From contig BJKQ01000003.1 in assembly GCA_006538405.1 (NCBI GenBank), positions 1,922,001 through 1,986,000 on the forward strand: a stretch of 64,000 nucleotides of DNA. The letters run 5' to 3'. Position 1 is the first letter of the stretch; each line of letters opens with the position of its first letter. The DNA comes from Hansfordia pulvinata. Taxonomy: Eukaryota; Ascomycota; Sordariomycetes; Xylariales. Shown here piece after piece: positions 23,230 to 34,803 of this stretch. A model generated the notes under the pieces. It worked only from the letters and a program-made list of their open reading frames with translations. It did no database searches and was not told the DNA's origin. The translations under genes were made by a program, and so were the position numbers.

Positions 23230-24444
23230 ACTCCTCGTGGCAGCAGCAGCAGCAGCAGTAGCAGCGTCCCCGGCCGCCGCCGCCGCCTCCACATTGCCCA
23301 AGGGAACTTGCTGCAAAGCTCCCGTCTTCGAACCCTCACCCCATAACATAATAGCCGCGCCGCGACCACCCAGGTTCCTGTCCGCATTTCTCCCAGCCCA
23401 CTGCCCGCTCTCCCACCAAGACTTTATTGCAGGTTTGTCCAAGGGCACACGAGACAGAGCGAGCCTTGCCGTCGCTACCACCATCGCCGGAACCACGGGC
23501 TGCGCCGAGTCGAAGGCGAGGGGTGACTGCGGAGGCGAAAGAACATTTCCATTCTTCTCCCCCCGCTACCGGAGGCGATTAGAATCGTTCTGGAGGTTTC
23601 GCCAATCGCAGCCCAAGACGCGCCATCTCAAAGTCAGCTGTGAAGCCAGATTTGCTGCTGTCCGCCGCCCTTGCGCGCCCACGCTCATCTTCCTCACCAG
23701 GGCTACGTCCTGCCGGCGTACAAGAGGATCTGGGCCAGCAACCCAGCCCTTCCACAGCTGCCGTGGGGAACAAAGCCGTGCCAGCGCTGAACTGTGAACA
23801 CCGACGCACCTCGGCTTACACCGCAAATCCACCGCATCACATCGACCACCACAGCTTACGCCGTGTTGGATTGTCGGGCAGCTTAGGAGAAGACCGCAAG
23901 CAAGCCTTGCTTCGATTTCCTCCCAAGCCATTATCTCATCGCAGCCCCCGCCCTGTTCGGCCTCGCAGATCACTATCCTGATTTAAAATCCTCCCACCAC
24001 ATACGCACCCGGCGGCCCGACAGGCTCTTCATTCAGCCGTCTGTCCCCATATCCGGGCCTTAGCGGTTGGTCAGTTCTGGCCGCATCGCACTACACCCCG
24101 GCATACTGGGACTGCACTGGGCGCAGTTAACAGCCATCATCACGAACCTCGGCGACTCTGTACCTCTGGATGCGCAGAAAGCCAGTTTCTTGTGGACAGC
24201 AATTGCGCGGGGCGCGCTTGTGAGCACGTCCAAGCACCAAGCTGAATAGCCGTTTTGGCGCCATTTTGTCTCACTCGACGACCAAGACACCAGTTTCCAG
24301 CCCCGACCTGACTGGCTTCTGAGGGGCCGGGCCTGTCACAGCGCCGGAGTCGATCAAAGAACCGCCCTGTGGTAATCCATAATCTTTCGTTCTGGCACGG
24401 GTGCCTCGAGTCTTCCCACCGCGTCAAGTTCGGCGCCATCGAAG
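23230..24444 (+). promoter_or_regulatory. Probable promoter and 5' leader of the Zn2Cys6-acetyltransferase gene
   Basis: The sequence from about 23230 changes to a C-rich, CACC-rich composition like that of fungal leaders and begins with a CAG/GCA trinucleotide repeat (about 23240-23264). A short upstream ORF of 17 codons (ATG 24170, stop ending 24223) precedes the main start. No transcript evidence is available, so the leader length is a guess. Confidence 0.4.
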
Positions 24445-26636
24445 ATGGCCAGTTTCACAGCATTGAATGGTGACGCAAGGTCGCCAGTGTCACCAACAGA
24501 GACCCCGGCAAACAAACGCCACGGCTCGGAAGAACGCACACCCAGCCAGCAGTTGGCTGCCGATTCCAGTCCAAGACAGCCCCTACCCGCTGCGAGGAAT
24601 CACTGGTCGTCCCATGGTTCGGAAAGAATGACGCATCCGTCATCAGATCGCCACGACCCCGACTCTAATAAGAAGCGCAAGCGTTCCAAGACACCCGAGA
24701 GGCGCCAGGAAAACTCACTGCCACAGGAGACGCGAGCATCGATCGACCAGCGAGATCACGAGATGGACACGCAAGAACACGAATCTTGGCAGGTACAGGT
24801 CAAGATGGAAGCGCAACGTGATGGACGGCGGAGCTCGACGACATCTCTGCCTTCGCCGGAATCGCCACAGAACAACGATTCATGTGGTGACCCCAGACAC
24901 GGTGACAACATGGATTCCCGCGGCGACTACTCCGCGATGAGCCCCGACGGCGAAGAGAACTCTATGGGCTACTACGCTTCATCGCAACATGGGAATGGAC
25001 TGGTGCACTCGGATCCCAAGAAAAGGAAACGAAATTTCAGCAATCGGACCAAGACTGGCTGCCTCACATGCCGCAAAAGAAAGAAGAAATGCGACGAGGC
25101 CAGACCTACTTGTAGGCCCGACCAGACATTGAATCGATGAACATGCGCTGACAAAACCGCAGGTACCAACTGCCTTCGTGGAGCCTTCGACTGTCTAGGG
25201 TATCCTGACCAGAGAGGCTTCCAGAAGATGGAAAGTAAACCATCTACGGTACCCTTGGAGTCCAAAGACCCAAGCTACGTGCCGCCTGGCGCCTATGGAA
25301 TGCCGCAGCAACACAGCAATTATCCTCACCCATCTCACTCGTCTCATCCAGCACCCTTGCCCCCGGTGCAGTCACCCACTGCTGGGCCACCTCCAGTGTC
25401 CGCCCGGGTTCCCCAGGCGATTGGTGCTCAGTTGCCTCAACATACGTCGGTGCCCGTGGAGCCTCCCATTCCTCGGTCGAGACGCGATTCATCGCCTCAT
25501 ATACGAGGGCATATGGCTCGTTTAGTGACGCCTTCTCAGAGGCAGCTTCTGCACGAGAGTACAGCCCCCACAATCACGCCCACTTCCGCCGACAGTCCAG
25601 TGAACAAGTTGCCTCTGCCCAGCCCCTCCAACTATTACCCCACGCCTATTAGTGCCCAAGCCAAGAGCGCCACATCGTTGCAATCGGCTATGAGCTTCGA
25701 ACCACGATCTCCTGAGCAGCAGAGACTTCCACCGGTGCACGCTGTTCACATGCCAGAAAGAGAGGAGCGAGAGGCACCGCGTCATGAGGTGCATTCACAC
25801 GATCGGCTTCACCCGCTCGACAACTACCCACAACGGCACGACGAGCGCGTTGAAACGCAAACCATCAGCCCTACGTCCCCAGCATACGCTGATCCCCGGG
25901 TTGCCGCACGCCTCGCCCTCTCGCAGACAGCTAACCGGGCCGTGACGCCCACCAGAACTCAGAAGCAAGAAATGGTGCGTGGAGCGCCATACATCCCGCA
26001 CGACGAAGAGTTAGTGTTGGAGCGTCAGCGGTGCAGCGCCGCTTGCTGGAGATTCAACAAGGCGTGTAATCCTAACAAGGGGATCGCCGCCTCAGAGCAA
26101 ATACGACTATTCAAGCAGATACTTTGCCCTGATGAGCCGGTAGCGCTGCCTCGAGACCAAATGACCCAAGAGTGGTTTGCGGGCCATGTGGGCGAGGACG
26201 TGATTATCGAGGCTCCCTTCAACTGCGACTATGGCTACAACATCTCCATCGGCAACAATGTCCTCATTGGTCGAAACTGCACCATTCTGGATCCGGTGAG
26301 GATTTCCATTGGCAACAACTGCGTCATCGGGCCAAACGTCAGTATCTACGGGACTACACTAGAGACCGACCCTCGGGCCCGAAGAGGGGCCAAGAGCCAA
26401 CAAACGGGGCGCGCAATAGTGATCGAAGAAGATGTCTTCATAGGCGGTGGCTCCATCATACTTCCTGGAGTTAAAATCGGGAGAGGCTCCACCATCGGGG
26501 CCGGATCCGTGGTTACCAGGGTGAGCTTAAAGACGGCAAATACTTTGACACGAGGAGCATGCTAATTTAATGATAGGATGTCAAGCCGTTCTGCGTTGCA
26601 AATGGCAACCCTGCTCAGGTGAAGAGGGGCATCTGA
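24445..26636 (+). CDS. Zn2Cys6 regulator fused to a maltose-acetyltransferase-like beta-helix
   Basis: Exons 24445-25111, 25163-26520 and 26577-26636 give 694 residues. Seen: a charged, disordered N-terminus with basic stretches (KKRKR near 72 and 192-195), then a complete binuclear zinc cluster Cys206, 209, 216, 223, 226, 233; its fourth Cys codon is split by the 51-nt intron 1. A long Pro/Ser/His-rich linker follows. The C-terminal half matches sugar O-acetyltransferases of the Maa/LacA/NodL type: a helical Mac-type segment (about 494-549), then left-handed beta-helix hexapeptide repeats to the end (about 564-694), closing with NGNPAQVKRGI. The Maa motif TATHP with its catalytic His reads GTTLE here, with Leu622 in the His position. 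Inference: a transcription factor whose acetyltransferase fold no longer catalyses and may serve trimerisation or ligand sensing. I recall this domain combination from other filamentous ascomycetes but give no gene name. Confidence 0.88.
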
Positions 26637-29600
26637 ACGTTACTGCAAAGACGATAAGCTCTCACGCGGAAGCAGACTGTACTGTGCTTATTTCGACCAC
26701 TTCATGATACCCTTGCAGCCATCAATTCGCTGTTGTTCACTATGCACATAACAATTTTCGACTAGCGAATTCCACATAAAAGCTGGTGGCTGTGTTCCTA
26801 CCAGTAATGTTACTAATTAAGAGCTTGAGTAGCCCTGGAGAGCATAGGCAGTAACCATATTGCCTGTGGATGGTTACTTGGTTATCTCGTGAGGCAGGCC
26901 TCACGAGCTGTGGAAGTCGTGGTTCAGCCAGGCCTGTCAATTACGGTCCATCCTACAAACCGGTCGTCATGGGACCTTGTCTATGTAATTTAGTTGAAGA
27001 GACTCAGGGAAGAGTCATGGGGTGACGTTGGCGGTCATGTGTTTTAGAGAATCATATCAAATGGTGCTGGATAGGTTCGGGGGCTCTAACTCGCCAGCAG
27101 ACACGAGGATCAGCTACCTAGGCAGGACCTGTGTGCATTCACACTATGCAGAGCAGCGGCAAATTTATTGCGGAACACCTTTATCGGTGACGCGACTTTT
27201 CATGAATACCATTGCGCAGGCGACTGGGTCCCAGTATGTCGACCTATCTATGCTTACCACGCTTGGGTCCGAAGCCGATTAGCATTCCAAGTTGCTCTTC
27301 AACTAATTGGTCTGGTTAAGAACGCAAAGGGTCATCATCATTCCGGTCTCCACGGGGGTAGTAGGATCGCATGGTGGCAGCCAATACCCGCAGTCGAATG
27401 TTCAAAGTAGCAGCTCCACCGGCCAATGCCAGGATTCAACATCGGCAAGCCAAAGGACGCCGTGAGTCGGTATAGCAAGTAGGTGGCCTGGAGCAGAGTT
27501 GCTTTGTTATGCCCCCCTGGAATGGCGGGTTGAACTTTAAGACGTCATTGCGTCGAGTAGAGCCAGTAGCCGGCGCAAGCGAATTCTGTGATCATTCTCT
27601 GGTGGTCTGGGTAGTGCCCTCGTACCCCTTTGCTCAGGTTGGCCACCGGCAAAAGCGTTCCACGAGGATACCGGGCCTCATTCATTTTTCAGTCATCCTG
27701 GCTCTGAGCCTTGTCTTCATCATTCATCCTTCTCCCTACTTTCTGCTCTCTCTTTCGTCCTTCGAAAAAAAGGCAGAAAACTCTGAGGGCGAATTCCTTT
27801 CGAGTCTCGCGACCTGCTCCGTTGGGTGGTCATATAGGTTGTTATATCGAACCGACAGAGTCCGGGTTGTGGGAATTTCAGTCTTTTTTTCCAGCAAGGG
27901 CGATGGCAAGTCGACTTGGCAATGCTGGTGTACTCGTAGCGGCTAAGGAGGGCTGGGGACCTTGCTGTTGTACAGCATTCACAAGCAACCGACACATCGC
28001 GAGATGGCAGACGAGGTTGTGCAAGTGGTTGATACCTCACTCCGGCCGTTTTGATTGTCGTCGTTGCCGTAGCCAGCGAGCACCAGCGGGATGGCCGGAA
28101 TGCCACGGCCGGGCCGTGGTGTCAGAATGTCAAGAAGTGGGTACTAATAAGTCATGACGGGCTAGGGCGGCCCGAAGGATGCCGAATCCGAAATGCATCA
28201 ACGAGAATTGGAGTTCTAGGAATCAATCAGAATGATTTGAATCGACGAGGCGCTGAACTGTACCTACCTTAGATCTGGGAGGAAACTGTGAAGCTCCGTC
28301 TCGCGAGTTGTCCTCAGTCCCGTCCCTGCAGTTCCCTTGGCCGTCCTTCGAGACAACATTGGACAGTCTCGTCGGCTGCAGTGGCTGACAGATGATCCAG
28401 ATCATGGATGCGGTGGCGAGTGTCGGATTTACCAGGCTCGGGCCAGTGGCAGCCGCGGCCGAGAAGCGAACCCTCGAGCGCTTCCCTCCAATTTCCGTCC
28501 CTTCCCATCGAGGCTTGCCCGGAGTATTCGTACGAGTACTCGTCAGGGCAGTGACGACATTCAATTGTCTCGTCCCGTCACCTGATGAGGCGCGCTCCCA
28601 TTCGGATGTCCTTAACTGGCTTGACTGGCAAGCACGGGCTACTGATAGGTCCCTGTAGTACTTACCTGTAAGGTGAGTCCGGGTACGAGTACTCGCGCAG
28701 ACTGAAGTCGTGGTACTCGCCCGTACCCAACTCATTCATCCCATGGCAGTGGCCGAATGGGGAAGTCGTAATAGCCCTCACTCGCATTCGGCCAAGCACT
28801 GCCACCTACGCACGTACGAGTACCCGTAGTATGGGATGCCTCTCTTTCGGATATTCTTCTCATTTGTAATGTGGCCCATTCCGAGGCACACCTTGACATT
28901 GTTCTCCCTCATGTGTCTGCATACGAGTAGAACCTTGGAAAACCTGCATGCCACTATGGTAGGTCGGTACCTATAGGTATGTGAGCTGAATAAGTTCATG
29001 TAGTTCGACAACCAGAGTCATCCCGTGGAAGAAGAAGCGGATTGCGATGAGTGTATGGATCATGGGCGGAAGGGGGGCAAGACGGTACGATTACCAATGT
29101 CCACGGGCACAGCCTACATGTAGTACTCGTGCTCGTACGTAGCGCCGCCTTTGTCTCTTTTTCTCTGATTATCACCTTTTGTACTCTCCAGCTGTCTGGA
29201 GTTAGGGTCTACCCCTTCCAGTTACGCGTACTCCAGAATCGGGACGCACCTGCAGCCACTGGTACGGAGTTAGGCACTCGATGGCTTCCCTGCGGCGTGC
29301 ATCCATGGATCTCGGTTCGTTGAGACATACGAGCAGTACCTCAGTACCCAGTTTCTACAAGCCAAGGCTCGAACGCGCGGCGGGGAATCACCAGAAAGGA
29401 GGACTCGGTTCAAGTAGCGGTTACCGGCGCCAGCGGCTCGCGAAGGCCGGGCTCCAGGACCTGACACGCAGGGGACGGTCGTACCCTTTGAGGTCATAGG
29501 TACTCTTACGGAGCAGGTGCGTGGGGGGGAGAGAAAAGGCCGACGCTTGACCACAACGGGCATGGAGATAGTGCCTATCTCCCCCGACGATTCACCGAGG

Positions 29601-30721
29601 CCAGCCGCCAGCAGTGTGCGCCCTCCACTGGCACTGGACTGGACAGGACTGGCACGCCCGGTTCTCCGGGCACCCTCCCTGAGCACCCTGGGACCCTGGC
29701 ACCCGACGTGTGGGCCCCCAGGCGGCTGTCTGCCCTTCCGAGGCTTCCACTGTTCGCCCGCGGGCGGCGTCCCTGCGTGCCTGCTTCCCGGCTCTCTGCC
29801 TTCGGCCCAGGTGGTTGTCGCGCCCGCCTCAGGCTTCCAATCCTACCCGTTCCGGTGGTGGCCGCTTCGTCTGCCGTTCAAGACTCACACTCACTTCCCA
29901 TGTTTTCCATTGTAAATCTTGCCCGCCGCCATCTCGAGTTTATCCGGGCCCTCCCCCGCTGCACAGGTGCTCAAGCCATCCCGCCAGCAATTCCAGATTC
30001 GTCACTCGTACATATCTTAGCGTTGACGCGTGCATGGACGTCGGCCGTCTCCAGTCTGCTCTGCGCCATCGCTATTTGTGCTGCATGCAGCTGCGTGCTA
30101 CCGGACATACGGAACTTCGGACTCACCCCATCGCCGCCGCCGCCGCCGTCGCCGCGCCGCCTCAGCTGTCGTCGCCACTGCCACCATCACCTGGCTGCAC
30201 TCCTCGCAGCCATCTCTACGAGTACCACGTCCTTCCATATCGAATTTGTCAGGATTCCGTGTCCCACCACGCTTTGCTCCGGCACTGAAAGCCTCGCCAA
30301 CCCAGCTCAGCTGCGCCTGCAAGTAAGCGAGCGCCTGCCTGCGCGGGCTCGGCACTCCCCGGTGCGAGTCCGAACCAGCTGTTTCTCATTCCGCAGTCAA
30401 ACCCTATCGGACTTTCTGTTCCCAAAGCAGTATTTGAATACCTCCGGCTGCCCACCCTTCGCTTTGCAGGCGCGATTTGCGGCCCTGGCCCCTGTCTTCC
30501 ACTTCCATCCTCCATACCTACCTACCTACCTTTGAGTCCGGTCACGTGTAAACGAGCCGCCCATTCCGCACTCCACCACGCCACGGCCCAATCCAGCCCA
30601 CGGCGCGGACCTCGTCGCCTCTTATCGCCGGCTGCGTCCGGCTTCGAGAAAGACGGCCCCCCTCGGCTTCCACCACGAACCGCCTCGCCAGACTGTGTCC
30701 AGCACCTGCAGCGATAACACC
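26637..30721. other. Intergenic region and promoter of the second Zn2Cys6 gene
   Basis: About 4.1 kb without a recognised gene. The first 900 bases are more AT-rich than the rest. Perfect GTACGAGTAC copies are at 28530, 28683 and 28814, with near-copies around them. From about 29700 the DNA is pyrimidine-rich with CGCCGCCGCC repeats (30130-30160) and is probably the leader of the gene at 30722. The 275-codon open frame across 29708-30535 begins with GTG and looks like translated leader. Confidence 0.5.
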
Positions 30722-33129
30722 ATGGACGGCCAGCCCGTCGTCCCTTTCTCCACCGGCGTCTTCCGTGCACAGCCCGAGGATGGCTTCCATCGCAAGATAC
30801 AGAAACGGAACCGCCCTCCCGTCTCCTGCCTTCTTTGCCGCACCAGGAAGGTCAAATGTGACCGCCAGCAGCCGTGCGAAAGGTGTGTGAAGAGTGGCGA
30901 GGCAAACTTCTGCGAATACGCACCTCGAGCTACGCGCCGCTCCCGTCTTGAGCCGCCCAGGCCCAATCAGGACCGGCCCAAGGCCGACGTCGCCTCGCGA
31001 CCCGTGTTGCAGTCGCGCCTGCAGAAGCTCGAGGACATGGTCAACGGTCTCGTCGTTTCCGGGTCCGGTCCTGGCCAGCGCCGAGACCTACCAGCCGATA
31101 CTCCGTCCAGTTCGGATCTGCGCAACGACACCGACAGCCGTTCTGACCTGAGTTCACCCCCCAGCGTGGGCCTTTCCTGCCCAGGTCCTTTGATATCGAC
31201 TACCCAGGTGGGCGATAATGCCTACGTCGGTGCCAGCCATTGGAAAGCTATTCTGGAGAGTATTCATGACCTGAGGGGTTTGGTCGAGAACGAGCCCGAA
31301 GTCCAAGGTAGCCCGTCTCCTCCGCCGTCTGAGGCTCCTGGTCCCGATGTCATCTTTGGCAGCAACTCAACCATCACCCACGCCCAGGCTGTCAGCCAAC
31401 TACCCCCTAAAAGCCGGACCGATCAACTCATTCTGATGTACTTCAGGTCGCGCTTCTCGGTGCAGCCATACATCCACACCCGCAAGTTCCAGCGCGAGTA
31501 CGATGCTTTCTGGGCCGACCACTCGTCTGCCAGCCTGTTATGGATCAGCTGTCTCGCGTCAATGATGCTTATTGCCTTGTCCCTGCAGGAGATGAAAGGG
31601 GAACCCATGGGCGACACGTCTGATCCGGCCCACCCGGACAATCTCGCCGCCTTGGCGACCCAGTGCCTCGTCAGTGGCAAGTATCTCTCCGGGCAACAGG
31701 AGTATTCTCTCGAAGCTTTCATGATGCACGCCTACACTCAACTCAAGAGGACACAGGAGGTTGATACAGGTCTATGGGCCAAGTTCGGCATCCTCGCTCG
31801 CATGGCACAACGGATGGGCTATCACCGGGATCCCAAATACCTGAAAGACATTACCCCTTTCGATGGCGAGCTCCGTCGTCGCCTGTGGTTCTTCATCGAG
31901 GTCTTCGACGTCATCTTCTCTTTCCAACTCGGCATGCCGCCTATTATTCGCGACGACGAATGCGACACCGAGTCGCCAGGCAACTACTACGACGGTGATT
32001 TCGACGAGGACTGCAAAGTTCTGCCCCCGCCCCGTCCCGTCACCGAGCCCACAGCGCTGCTGTACCTGTGCTGCAAGTCTACCATGTGTCGGTTCTTGCG
32101 CCGGGTGATTCGCTCTTCCATGCTCATTGAGCCTCCGCCATACGAGCAAATCCTGAAACTCGACAGCGAAATCCGCGCCTACCATGACAACATGCCACCA
32201 TCTCTTAAAATTCGCCCCGTTCAGTCATATAGCTTCACTGACGAAGTCTTTGACATAATACATCGCCTCATCCTCGAGGTCATGTACCTGAAGAGTTTGT
32301 GTGTTCTCCACAGACCATACCTGAGCCGCGACAAGAACAATCCCTGTTACGATGCATCTCGAAGCAGGAGTGTGGACGCGGCCCTGAGAATCCTGGATCT
32401 GCACGTCGAGTACGAGGAGCAGTGTCGTCCTGGTGGGCGACTGTACGACGACAAGTATCTCCTGGCTCAGCTTACGCTCCACGATTTTCTCATAGCTTCT
32501 ATGATCCTATGTCTGGACCTGACGGAAAACCTCCCGAGCAAGTAAGTCTCTGCATTTCTGCGCATTGTCGCGTTCCGCAAGCCGACCCAACAGTGACTGA
32601 TAATTCGTAATAGCTCGGCGGAGCGATCAAGGAAAATCACAGCCCTCGGGTCGTCTTACCGAATGTGGTCCGAGAGAAAGCACACATCCAAAGATGCTGC
32701 ACATGCAACGCGGATCGTGGGCGCAATCCTGAAGAAGGTGTCTACGCACGATCAAACGGCATCGATGCAACGACCGCCTCCAACGCCACCAGCACAAAAA
32801 CCTGAGGTGCGCGGCGGGTCGCTCGCTAGCATCATGAACAGCGAGCCGCAGAATCCGCCAATGCTGGAGTTGTTCGAAAACGCGGGCACGCGGGTCCGTC
32901 ACAGCATGGATTTCCCACTTGACTTCAGTGACTATGTTCCCATTGAGAGGATGATAGACGACCGCGCAACGGTCGACTGGGTAAGCTTTCTTGATTCATT
33001 GTCTCCTTCTCAGTCTCCTCCGCCTGATGGTGTCCTGACAGTGTACAGAGTGCCATCGACCAAATCCTTCTCCAGTCACCCGGCATATCCTCAGAAGACT
33101 CGTTCCGTACCCCTTCGGGTTTTGCCTAA
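30722..33129 (+). CDS. Zn2Cys6 transcription factor with fungal-specific TF domain
   Basis: Exons 30722-32541, 32614-32980 and 33049-33129 give 755 residues. Seen: the zinc cluster is near the N-terminus (Cys36, 39, 46, 52, 55, 64) and is followed by a basic region and a short leucine-containing linker (LQSRLQKLEDMVNGLV) that suits dimerisation. The fungal-specific transcription factor domain (PF04082 type) covers roughly residues 230-480 and includes AYTQLKRTQEVDTGLWAKFG, RMGYHRDPKYL and ELRRRLWFFIEVFD. The start at 30722 is the first ATG of the frame; the upstream in-frame codon is GTG. Intron 1 (GTAAGT...TAG) and intron 2 (GTAAGC...CAG) keep the frame. The protein ends shortly after VDWSAIDQILLQ, as in related regulators. 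The target pathway is unknown and no cluster partner is adjacent. Confidence 0.88.
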
Positions 33130-34803
33130 TCCGCACAATACTTTAGATGATGGACCTGCAAAGCCTTCCAGCGAGGTTCATTATACCTTTCTACACGAAG
33201 GCCGACCAACTGGTTCTCTGGCCAAGCAGAACCCTACTCGCACCTCGAGAGACTTGGCTTCATTTGCGACATTGTACTGCAGTTCGCACAACGACCCATA
33301 GCCACCATATTGAGGGACTTCATGATGGTCTTGTTTTTCAACAACCCATCCTGGTCAAATCATCTTGTCATTTTACTCGCTCAGAAGATCGTCATCGGCC
33401 TGACCAATGTGCCGGCCCCTCATCATGCAATGCAGGCTCCTGGGTGCATCTTCATGATTGAAATTCCAAATCGAGCAGAGCAACAAGGTGTGCCGGTCGA
33501 AGAGGTCATCTCCAGTCGAGCCTTGTTCGCCATGAACATGCCACCATGAAACATGTATGTAGCATGCTTCGCCGCGTGCCGGTTTTCATGGGGCAGGAAG
33601 GCGATGCTATTAGCCCGCCACAGGGTCTAGCTCTCGAAATGGAGGTCCTCTGGTATCGCCGACGCACTCCTTGGACACAGAAGATGCGAGTGCCAAATTC
33701 GTGCATTTGCTCTGTCTCGCCTCTGAAAAGCCGCATGTGATAGCGTCGACACATCCCCGTTTCAGTATCACAACTTGACACCACGTCCCAGTCGGCAGCC
33801 CCTGATAAGACGCTTACAACCGTTGCTCTCCTAGCTATAACACAAATAGGCGCTTGATTACTCGGCGGCACTGTTCTTCAATTGGCAAAGCAGAGCCCAG
33901 AAAAGGAACATCTGCTACGGAGACAAAAAAACAAAAAGAAAACAGAACCCAAGATTCTGCCGACTCTTGCCCACGACTTGACTCTGTCTAAAATAAGTCG
34001 ACGGCTGTACATACAAAGGCTGCACATTATACAATACCCGAATACACATGGCTTGATGAACCTAAGGGAATCTTTCCAGTCTAATGCAATGCTATACAAC
34101 CCTGTTTTCATACCGGATGTAAAGATGAGCAAGATCTTGATACGTTATGCCATTGATAATCAGAAAGTGTTATACTCTAGTCCCGTTAGAGTTCGGGGTA
34201 TCGACAGGGAGAGAAAAGGCAAACAAGAGTGTTGATACGGACACTGAACAACACCGGCATGACGATCGCGCATAGCATTCAAGCAGCGAGTTTCAGGGGA
34301 CAGATCGAGCAGGGAAGACTTTAGAAGATAGATGAGTTGAGAGTTAAAAACATGAGTTACGAGAACCTGCATGCCCTGATCTCATTTGGAAAATCGCAGA
34401 GCACCTGCAATGCGGCCAATCCCCAATTCTATTCTCCTGCTAAAGTATTGGGCGCGTTGGTGCCGAGCCCGACGTCCTTCTATGTAGTCTTTTGTTCACA
34501 GGGTAGAAAGAGCTGCCAGCCGGGTGCTTCCGCTCCGAATACCTTGATAGATTACATATACACAGTGTCTCGCAATTTCTATACACATATTTTGCATACA
34601 CACGACTGAGTACGATCAGCCGTACGTGGGCCTGGCCCGCGAGACCCTCACCACGAGATACAGCGACTGGCTTTCCGACGGCCCGGGCAAGGAGGAGGGC
34701 AAGAGCAATTCCGGCTGAGAGAGGCTTCGGCGCACATTGACCCGCTACCCGGACGAGGCCTGCTCAGATGCTTGTCAGACGGCTGGAGTAGCTTAGGGGT
34801 GTA
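33130..34803. other. Convergent 3' region with one unexplained open frame
   Basis: About 1.7 kb between the regulator and the PPR gene. An open frame from about 33146 to 33549, in the same frame as exon 3 of the regulator but beyond two stop codons, has protein-like composition (motif VPVEEVISSRALFAMNMPP at its end). I do not recognise it and it has no convincing start. The rest (33880-34610) is AT-rich, as expected of 3' regions. Confidence 0.45.

Noticed and set aside
29708..30535. 275-codon plus-strand ORF upstream of the second Zn2Cys6 gene
   Set aside because: It starts with GTG, is rich in Pro/Ser/Leu, and lies in the pyrimidine-rich leader of the gene at 30722.
9577..33129. Secondary-metabolite gene cluster (an oxidoreductase and two Zn2Cys6 regulators)
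   Set aside because: No polyketide synthase, NRPS, terpene synthase, transporter or P450 is present, and the genes are separated by many kilobases.
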